42,114 bases of DNA, taken from a virus. The DNA lies in IMG/VR virus record IMGVR_UViG_3300020129_000172, positions 1 through 42,114 of that record. One strand, written 5' to 3'. Within the stretch, counting starts at the first letter, position 1; every line of letters starts with the position of its first letter. Both the position numbers and the translations under genes were made by a program. This document shows, one piece after another, positions 36,695 to 42,114 of the stretch. A model generated the notes under the pieces. That model did not search any database. It saw nothing but the letters and a program-made list of their open reading frames with translations, and was not told the origin of the DNA.

Positions 36695-38424
36695 CCGACG
36701 GCGCCACGCAGTATGCCCGCGACGTGTTGGCGGGTCGCATCGTGGCCGGCCGCAAGGTCCGGTTGGCGTGTCAGCGGCACATCGACGATCTGAAGTTCCG
36801 CCGCGAGCGCGGCTTGCTCTGGCGGGCCTCGGAAGTGCAGCGCGTCGTCGACTTCTTCCGCGAAATTCTCTGCCTGCCGGAAGAAACCGCCAGCGATGAA
36901 ATTGTCTCATCGACCGTGCAGGCGACGACCGGCACGCCGTTCGTGCTCCAACCGTTTCAGGTCTTCATCGTCGGCAGTCTGATGGGCTGGTATACGCGGC
37001 AAGGGTATCGCCGCTTCCGTGACGGATATCTCGAGATAGCCAAGGGTGGCGGCAAAACGCCGCTCGGGGCGGGCTTGATGCTCTACCTGCTGGTCGCGGA
37101 TGGCGAGCGCGGGGCGCAGGTCTACTTCGCGGCAGTGACGCGCGAACAGGCACGGCTGGCGTTTGCCGATGCCGAAAAAATGGTGCAGGCGTCTCCGCAT
37201 CTGCATGCGCTCATCACGCAGACGGTGAACAACCTGGCGGTGGTGTCGAGCGGCTCCTACCTGCGGGCGATCTCATCGGAGAAACGGGGCCTTGATGGCA
37301 AGCGGGTCCACGGCTGTCTGATCGACGAACTGCACGAACACGCGACACCGGTCGTCGTCACCAAGATGCGGCGCGGTACGAAAGGTCGACGCAACGCGCT
37401 CGTACTCCGAACCACTAACTCCGGCTTCGATCGATCGTCGGTCTGCTGGCAACAGCACCAGTACTCCGTGCAGGTCTTGGAGGGCAGCGTCCGCGACGAG
37501 GCGTGGTTTGCGTTCATCTGCGGCCTCGATCCGTGTGCGGCGTGTCTGCGGGCCGGTCGAGACTTTCCGGCCGACGACTGCGAGCACTGCGACAGCTGGA
37601 AGACCGAAGGCCCGCATTGGCTGAAAGCGAATCCGAATCTCGGCGTGTCGTTGTCGTGGCAGTATCTGCGCGAACTGGTCCGGCAGGCGGCCGGGATGCC
37701 CGCCGCCGTGTCCGACCTGCTGCGCTTCAACTTCTGCGTCTGGACACAACAGCAGCTGCGGTTCCTCGACATGGGCGCGTGGCATGCCTGTCCGCCGATC
37801 GACGAGTCCGATCTGGTCGATGCGACCGTGTATGGCGGACTCGACTTGGGCCAGTCCGACGACCTGTGCGCGTTCGTCCTGCTGTGGGTGTTGGCGGATG
37901 GCCGCATGGCGGTCCGCTCACGGTTCTGGCTGCCATCGGCGGCGCTGCAGCGATATCCGGATCGGCCCTACGATGTCTGGCGCCGCTACGGCCACCTGAC
38001 CGTCACCGACGGCAACATCACCGACTATCAGCAGGTTGAGGATGCCGTCGGCGATGACTGCATCGACTACGGCGTCCGCGAGTGCGCCTTTGACAAACGG
38101 TTCGCCAACCAGATGGCGCAGAACCTGATGGGCCGGGGCATCACCATGATCGACATGCCGCAGGGCTACTTCCTGAACGAAGCCCTGCGGAAGTTGTCCG
38201 ACCTGGTCGCCACCGGCACGCTGCTGCACGGCGACAATCCGATCCTCACCGCCATGGCGGCGAATGCCGTCGTCCGCCATGGGCGGAACAAAACGATCCG
38301 CCTCGACAAGGACACCGCCGCCGAAAAGATCGACGGCATCGCGGCACTGGCGATGGCGATCGGACGCGCTATCGCGGTTCCCCCAGAAGTGCCGGCCGAC
38401 GATCCGAACTTGGTGATCGCATGA
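36691..38424 (+). CDS. terL: Terminase large subunit (HK97-like)
   Basis: In this 577-residue protein the ATPase domain has Walker A LEIAKGGGKT (Lys122, Thr123) and Walker B GCLIDELHEH (Asp212, Glu213). The nuclease domain has GGLDLGQSDD (Asp385) and a final AAEKIDGIAALAMAIGRA. Between them a four-cysteine cluster (Cys282, Cys285, Cys297, Cys300: PCAACL and DCEHCD) forms a likely zinc knuckle that is uncommon in this family. The size fits. With the HNH protein upstream this supports cos-type packaging. Confidence 0.93.
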   Translation: MTDGATQYARDVLAGRIVAGRKVRLACQRHIDDLKFRRERGLLWRASEVQRVVDFFREILCLPEETASDEIVSSTVQATTGTPFVLQPFQVFIVGSLMGWYTRQGYRRFRDGYLEIAKGGGKTPLGAGLMLYLLVADGERGAQVYFAAVTREQARLAFADAEKMVQASPHLHALITQTVNNLAVVSSGSYLRAISSEKRGLDGKRVHGCLIDELHEHATPVVVTKMRRGTKGRRNALVLRTTNSGFDRSSVCWQQHQYSVQVLEGSVRDEAWFAFICGLDPCAACLRAGRDFPADDCEHCDSWKTEGPHWLKANPNLGVSLSWQYLRELVRQAAGMPAAVSDLLRFNFCVWTQQQLRFLDMGAWHACPPIDESDLVDATVYGGLDLGQSDDLCAFVLLWVLADGRMAVRSRFWLPSAALQRYPDRPYDVWRRYGHLTVTDGNITDYQQVEDAVGDDCIDYGVRECAFDKRFANQMAQNLMGRGITMIDMPQGYFLNEALRKLSDLVATGTLLHGDNPILTAMAANAVVRHGRNKTIRLDKDTAAEKIDGIAALAMAIGRAIAVPPEVPADDPNLVIA

Positions 38425-38603
38425 CGGAGTCCCGCAAGCCGGTCGGACGGCCGCGACTGGACCGCAAAGATACGACGACCCGGCTCAGTGTCTCGCTGCC
38501 GTCGCGGCAATATGACCGCTTCTATCAGCAGGCCCAGCACGATCGGATCAGCGTCGGCGAAGCCATCCGCCGCCAGCTGCAGGACGACGACGACGAGGCG
38601 TGA
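38421..38603 (+). CDS. Small ribbon-helix-helix / AT-hook-like protein
   Basis: This is 60 residues from ATG 38421 (ATGA). It contains an AT-hook-like GRPRLDRK and then TTTRLSVSLPSRQYDRFYQQ and ISVGEAIRRQLQ, a CopG/Arc-type ribbon-helix-helix layout. It could regulate the methyltransferase whose start overlaps its stop, or assist packaging. Unproven. Confidence 0.65.
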   Translation: MTESRKPVGRPRLDRKDTTTRLSVSLPSRQYDRFYQQAQHDRISVGEAIRRQLQDDDDEA

Positions 38604-39463
38604 TGCATGGGATGGCTCTTTGTGCCGGGATTGGGGGACTGGAACTCGGCGTCGGGTTCGTCCTTGCCGAGTACCGCACCGTCGTGTACGTGGAACGCGA
38701 AGCCTTTGCCGCCGCGCAGCTGGTCGCGCGCATGGCAGCGGGTCAGCTGGCTGCGGCGCCTGTCTGGGACGACGTGCGGACCTTCGACGGCCGACGCTGG
38801 CGTGGCGTCGTGGATTGTGTCACTGCCGGATTCCCCTGCCAGCCGTGGAGTAAAGCCGGACCCGATACCGGCACCGACGATGCCCGCTGGGTCTGGCCGG
38901 ATATCCTCGACCGCATTGGCGAAGTGGGATCCGCGATCGTCTTCTTGGAAAATGTCCCTCCCCTTGTTTCCCGAGGAGGACTGGCCACCGTACTCGGCGG
39001 ACTGGCCGACGGCGGGTACGCTGCGGAATGGGGTTATCTCGCCGCGTCCGCCGTTGGGGCATCCCATGAACGCCTGCGCGTCTTCATCCTGGCCTACCGC
39101 GACGGCCTCCGACTCCGACGACAAGTGGCCGACCCCGGCGAGCCGCGACTACAAGGGCGAGAACGCCAGCGTGCATCTCGATCACGCCAGCGGCCGGAAA
39201 CATCTCGACCAGCTGCCGAACTTCATCGCGTACTGTTTCCCCCTCGCCCCACCGACACCGCCGGGTGGCGTTTCGTCTTCGCCGATCGGCCGGACCTCGC
39301 CCCGGCACTCAGTGCCGCGCATCAACGTCAGCTTTGTGGAATGGCTGATGGGCTTTCCTATCGGCTGGACCGACTCCGGGCTGTCGGCAACGGAGTGGTC
39401 CCGCTACAGGCAGCGTATGCGTTTGTCGCTTTGGCGACTCGCGCAGGCCTGTGGGCAGACTGA
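38603..39463 (+). CDS. C5-cytosine DNA methyltransferase
   Basis: This is 286 residues from ATG 38603 (GTG 38600 possible). Motif I LCAGIGGLELG, motif IV GFPCQPWS (catalytic Cys79), motif VI ENVPPL (Glu116), motif VIII GASHERLRVFILA and the closing RLRAVGNGVVPLQAAYAF (motifs IX-X) are all present. The C-terminal part (DLAPALSA...GMADGLSYRLDR) is normal for one subfamily. The target-recognition region between motifs VIII and IX is Arg-rich and unusually poor in character, and in the +1 frame the same DNA encodes a different methyltransferase-type segment. Its role would be self-protection from host restriction, or supply of modified C. Confidence 0.9.
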   Translation: MHGMALCAGIGGLELGVGFVLAEYRTVVYVEREAFAAAQLVARMAAGQLAAAPVWDDVRTFDGRRWRGVVDCVTAGFPCQPWSKAGPDTGTDDARWVWPDILDRIGEVGSAIVFLENVPPLVSRGGLATVLGGLADGGYAAEWGYLAASAVGASHERLRVFILAYRDGLRLRRQVADPGEPRLQGRERQRASRSRQRPETSRPAAELHRVLFPPRPTDTAGWRFVFADRPDLAPALSAAHQRQLCGMADGLSYRLDRLRAVGNGVVPLQAAYAFVALATRAGLWAD

Positions 39464-39479
39464 ATTAGTGAAGCGTTAA
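38607..39479 (+). CDS. Overlapping +1-frame reading frame with methyltransferase-type TRD pattern
   Basis: This frame is open for 290 codons inside the C5-methyltransferase gene. From about 38925 it reads RSSSWKMSLPLFPEEDWPPY, DWPTAGTLRNGVISPRPPLG, KWPTPASRDYKGENASVHLD and NVSFVEWLMGFPIGWTDSG. These are family-specific phrases (SSSWKTS, GTMRNG, WPTP..RD.KG, FVEWLMGFP.GWTD) seen in the recognition part of related phage methyltransferases. The part before about 38925 is not convincing and may not be translated. ATG 38952 is a possible internal start. Expression could be by internal initiation or frameshift; neither is proven. Confidence 0.55.
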   Translation: MGWLFVPGLGDWNSASGSSLPSTAPSCTWNAKPLPPRSWSRAWQRVSWLRRLSGTTCGPSTADAGVASWIVSLPDSPASRGVKPDPIPAPTMPAGSGRISSTALAKWDPRSSSWKMSLPLFPEEDWPPYSADWPTAGTLRNGVISPRPPLGHPMNACASSSWPTATASDSDDKWPTPASRDYKGENASVHLDHASGRKHLDQLPNFIAYCFPLAPPTPPGGVSSSPIGRTSPRHSVPRINVSFVEWLMGFPIGWTDSGLSATEWSRYRQRMRLSLWRLAQACGQTELVKR

Positions 39480-39517
39480 CTGTACTTTTCGGCCGACCTG
39501 ATCCACAGTCGCCTGCG

Positions 39518-39739
39518 GTGTTCGATTCGTGGTTCGCACCGCCCTGCCTGCGCCAGTCCGTCGTCGTGAACTTGATTTCGGAACCCGACACCGCCATTCG
39601 TGGGGTGCTCTGGTCGGTACGAGGATCCTGGTTCGTGCTGAAGAACGCCGCCATCCTGAAACCGACCCTCGATCCGGTCACCATCGACGGTGAGGTGATC
39701 ATTCACCGCGCCAACGTCGCGTTCCTGCAGGTCGTGTGA
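39518..39739 (+). CDS. Small conserved protein upstream of portal
   Basis: This is 73 residues from GTG 39518. FAPPCLRQSVVVNLISEPDT, then AIRGVLWSVRGSWFVLKNAA and VTIDGEVIIHRANVAFLQVV form a small beta protein that in related phages stands directly before the portal gene. Its function is unknown. The stop overlaps the portal start (TGATG). Confidence 0.75.
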   Translation: MFDSWFAPPCLRQSVVVNLISEPDTAIRGVLWSVRGSWFVLKNAAILKPTLDPVTIDGEVIIHRANVAFLQVV

Positions 39740-41082
39740 TGCCGATCGTCCAGTCCGGCGGCGGCTTCCTGTCGGTCAACACGCCGACGCCGCCGACCAG
39801 TTACGACAGCTTCCGCAACAATGAATCGTGGACGTCGCCCTACTACGGCCTCGGCGGCAATGCGTGGGTCTTCGGACAGGTCTACACGCTGCAACCCAAC
39901 ATCCGGACCTGCGTCGACTTTCTGGCACGCGGCATCGCGGATTGCGGTCTGCACTGGTTCCGCCGCGTGTCCGATACCGACCGCCTGCGGTTGGGGGACG
40001 AGTATCCCGTCGTCGACTGGCTGAACCATCCCAACTATGCGACGACCCGCTACCGACTGATCGAAAGTCTCGTCTGTGATTTGGGGATCTACTTCAACGC
40101 CTACTGGCTGAAGGTCCGCCTGTCCGACCGCATCGGACTGGTGCGCCTGCCACCGGCATCCGTGCAAGTCGTCGGCGGCCTGCTGCCGGATCATTACCTG
40201 TACACGCCCTATCGCGGCGACCCGCAACCGCTGGACCTGGAAGACGTCGTGTACTTCAACGGCTACAACCCGCTCAACGACGTGATGGGGCTGTCGCCGC
40301 TGGTGACGTTGTCGCGCATGCTGGCCGAAGAAACCGCCGCTGCGGATCATCGCGCCAGTTACTGGCAGAACTCCGCGCAGGTCGAAGGCGTGATCGAACG
40401 GCCGAAGGATGCGCCCCGCTGGACGCCGACGCAGAAACAATCGTGGCGCGAACAATGGCAGGCGCGACACGGTGGCGCGGCCGGGGCCGGCACGGTCGCC
40501 GTCCTTGAGGACGGGATGACCTTCAAGCAGATATCGCAATCCTTCCGCGACTCCGAATACATCAATGCACGGAAGCTGTCGCGGACCGAATGTGCAGCGG
40601 CCTATCACATTCCGCCGCCGTTTGTCGGCGACCTGGAACACGCCACCTTCTCCAACATCAAGGAACAGCACAAGCAGCTGTACGCCGACACGTTGGGGCC
40701 ATGGTTCTCGATGATTCAACAGGCGCTGATGTTGTGGCTGTTGCCGGAAGTCACGGACAACGCCGACGTGTACTGCGAATTCAACATCGCCGAAAAACTC
40801 AAGGGCGCCTTCGAAGAACAGACCGCCTCGCTGGCCGTCGCGGTCCGTCGGGCGTTCATGACGCCGAACGAAGCGCGTGGCCGTCTCAACCTGCCGTCCA
40901 TCAAAGACGATCCGACGGCCGACCAACTGGCCCCGCAGCAGGGTGGCCCGTCGAACGCCTTCGACACGACGGCCGATCCGGCGGCGTCGGCTGACCAGAC
41001 CACCCCCAGTATTCCGCCGACGACGGCACTCGCCGTAGTGCCGCGTCGACATTCGGAGGACGCCGATGCCGACGCCGCGTAA
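39739..41082 (+). CDS. Portal protein (HK97 family)
   Basis: This is 447 residues from ATG 39739; the GTG at 39736 is an alternative. The pattern GQVYTLQPNIRTCVDFLARG, VVDWLNHPN, GLSPLVTLSRMLAEETAAAD, TAAYHIPPPFVG-like segment (CAAAYHIPPPFVGDLEHATF) and IKEQHKQLYADTLGPW is that of HK97 portals, which form the 12-mer DNA gate. The C-terminal tail is Ala/Thr/Pro-rich and carries RLNLPSIKDDPTADQL. It overlaps the protease gene by 17 bases. Confidence 0.93.
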   Translation: MPIVQSGGGFLSVNTPTPPTSYDSFRNNESWTSPYYGLGGNAWVFGQVYTLQPNIRTCVDFLARGIADCGLHWFRRVSDTDRLRLGDEYPVVDWLNHPNYATTRYRLIESLVCDLGIYFNAYWLKVRLSDRIGLVRLPPASVQVVGGLLPDHYLYTPYRGDPQPLDLEDVVYFNGYNPLNDVMGLSPLVTLSRMLAEETAAADHRASYWQNSAQVEGVIERPKDAPRWTPTQKQSWREQWQARHGGAAGAGTVAVLEDGMTFKQISQSFRDSEYINARKLSRTECAAAYHIPPPFVGDLEHATFSNIKEQHKQLYADTLGPWFSMIQQALMLWLLPEVTDNADVYCEFNIAEKLKGAFEEQTASLAVAVRRAFMTPNEARGRLNLPSIKDDPTADQLAPQQGGPSNAFDTTADPAASADQTTPSIPPTTALAVVPRRHSEDADADAA

Positions 41083-42067
41083 CTACGCGCACCTCGTCGC
41101 CTTCGCCTTGGAACATCCATGGGCGATTACGCCACCGATGCGGGCGTTGATTGCCGATATCCTGGCTCGTCGACTGGCCGGCCTCGACGCCGACGACGCG
41201 GCCATTGCCGCCGCGATCGAAGCCCGCGCCACGCGCGATGTGCCGGTGCCGACCGGCGGATCGGTGGCGGTCATTCCGGTGCAAGGCGTCATCTCGCCGC
41301 GCATGAACCTGTTCACTGAAACGTCCGGCGGCACGACCTTCGAAGCCCTCACCAAGCAGCTGCAGGCGACCGTCAGTGACCCGAACGTCAAGACGATCGT
41401 CTTCGACGTCGACAGTCCCGGCGGCAACGTCGCAGGCGCCTCGGAGTTCGCCCGCGAAGTCCTCCGCGCCCGCACGGTAAAGCCGGTCATCGCCGTGGCC
41501 AATCACCTGATGGCGTCGGCGGCGTACTGGGCGATGTCGGGGGCCACGGAACTCATCGCGTCCCCGTCGGCGCTGGCCGGGGCCGTCGGGGTCTACACGA
41601 TCCACGACGACATCAGCGCGGCGCTCGGCGCACTGGGCGTCAAGCGCGAAGTCTTCTCGGCTGGCAAGTACAAAGCCGAAGGCGTCGACGGTGGACCGCT
41701 GTCCGACGACGCCAAGGCGCATGTGCAGGGACTGGTCGATGGCGCGTACGGCCGCATGGTCGGCGACATCGCCAAAGGACGCGGCATCCGACCGGCCGAC
41801 GTCCGCGACGGCTATGGACAAGGCCGCACGCTGGGGGCGGAACAAGCCCTCAGTGCCGGTCTGATCGATCGCATTGCCACGCTCCACGAAACGCTCGCGC
41901 GTGTCATGCAGCCGACGACCGCTGTCGCCGGATCGACACGCGCTGCGGTTGACGCCCCACCTGTACACACGGACTCGCGATCCAACTATGTACACGTCGA
42001 GCGCGACCCGGCTTTGATTGAGTACGAACGACGAGCCTTCGTACTCCAACTGAGTACCTTCAAATGA
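41066..42067 (+). CDS. S49 (SppA/ClpP-fold) head maturation protease
   Basis: In this 333-residue protein, GSVAVIPVQGVISPRMNLF begins the ClpP-fold core, VFDVDSPGGNVAG is the oxyanion region, NHLMASAAYWAM holds the catalytic Ser151, and FSAGKYKAEG holds Lys203. The 52-residue Ser-Lys spacing equals that of B. subtilis SppA. It removes the capsid delta domain in the prohead. The last 27 codons are repeated at the left end of the window because the genome is circular, and the stop overlaps the capsid start. Confidence 0.93.
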   Translation: MPTPRNYAHLVAFALEHPWAITPPMRALIADILARRLAGLDADDAAIAAAIEARATRDVPVPTGGSVAVIPVQGVISPRMNLFTETSGGTTFEALTKQLQATVSDPNVKTIVFDVDSPGGNVAGASEFAREVLRARTVKPVIAVANHLMASAAYWAMSGATELIASPSALAGAVGVYTIHDDISAALGALGVKREVFSAGKYKAEGVDGGPLSDDAKAHVQGLVDGAYGRMVGDIAKGRGIRPADVRDGYGQGRTLGAEQALSAGLIDRIATLHETLARVMQPTTAVAGSTRAAVDAPPVHTDSRSNYVHVERDPALIEYERRAFVLQLSTFK

Positions 42068-42114
42068 AACTCGCCCAACTCGAAACCGACCTGGCGGCAG
42101 TCGCCACACGCGCG
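41988..42114. repeat. Terminal direct repeat, right copy
   Basis: Exact copy of 1-127. Removing one copy gives a circle of 41,987 bp in which protease and capsid genes are both intact and adjacent. Confidence 0.93.
42064..42114 (+). CDS. Major capsid protein, N-terminal fragment (duplicate of the copy at 77)
   Basis: The first 17 codons (MKLAQLETDLAAVATRA) repeat those at 77-127; the reading frame runs off the contig end. It is not a second gene. Confidence 0.93.
   Translation, partial: MKLAQLETDLAAVATRA

Noticed and set aside
39703-41052. Antisense open frame of 449 codons under the portal gene
   Set aside because: The portal frame on the + strand has clear family motifs; this one has none.
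1-42114. tRNA or other structured RNA genes
   Set aside because: No cloverleaf-like sequence with conserved TTCGA-type arm and CCA-proximal stem was noticed on reading; a tRNA scan would be needed to exclude one fully.

Overview
The window looks like the complete genome of a temperate, tailed (siphovirus-type, HK97-like) phage of a high-GC bacterium. The first 127 bases are repeated exactly as the last 127, so the contig closes into a circle of about 41,987 bp. The ends fall inside the protease/capsid junction, so position 1 is an assembly cut and not a biological end. No tRNA, rRNA or host gene is visible. The host cannot be named from the sequence. A small lipoprotein and a two-helix membrane peptide fit a didermic host, but only weakly.

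Layout (read as a circle). (1) Late genes, + strand: HNH endonuclease, ParB/Srx-like protein, TET-associated-type glycosyltransferase, small and large terminase, C5-cytosine methyltransferase, portal and S49 protease (34.1-42.1 kb). These continue through position 1 into the major capsid protein, connector and adaptor genes, tail tube, tail-assembly chaperone (with a programmed -1 frameshift), tape measure, a very large baseplate hub, S74 fibre, hydrolase-like and beta-helix tail proteins, and small lysis-type genes (to 16.2 kb). (2) A gene-free stretch at 16.24-16.56 kb, the likely attP region. (3) A leftward (- strand) arm at 16.57-23.5 kb: a CI-like repressor, a tiny HExxH protein, many small zinc-ribbon or unknown genes, DUF3768, and finally a large serine integrase. 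An internal promoter with a perfect palindromic operator lies at about 20.85-20.90 kb. (4) A rightward early arm from 23.69 kb: Cro-like protein, RecT-like annealing protein, PD-(D/E)XK nuclease, two recombination-associated conserved proteins, cold-shock protein, replication initiator with internal repeats (probable origin), helicase-loader-like protein, endonuclease VII and RusA-like resolvase, and a run of small genes leading back to the terminase.

Genes are very tightly packed. Most starts overlap the preceding stop (ATGA, GTGA or TGATG), which I used to choose starts and to add five genes or candidate genes shorter than about 60 codons. No DNA polymerase, replicative helicase or recognisable endolysin was found.

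The most unusual items are: (a) two non-coding blocks (about 26.09-26.19 and 27.57-28.30 kb) with a strong 5-bp GGNNN periodicity on one strand; (b) a C5-methyltransferase gene with a second, family-like coding frame overlapping it; (c) a ParB-TAGT glycosyltransferase pair beside a C5-methyltransferase but with no TET/JBP oxygenase; (d) a RecB/Cas4-type nuclease whose segments are in a swapped order; (e) one canonical and one candidate -1 frameshift site.
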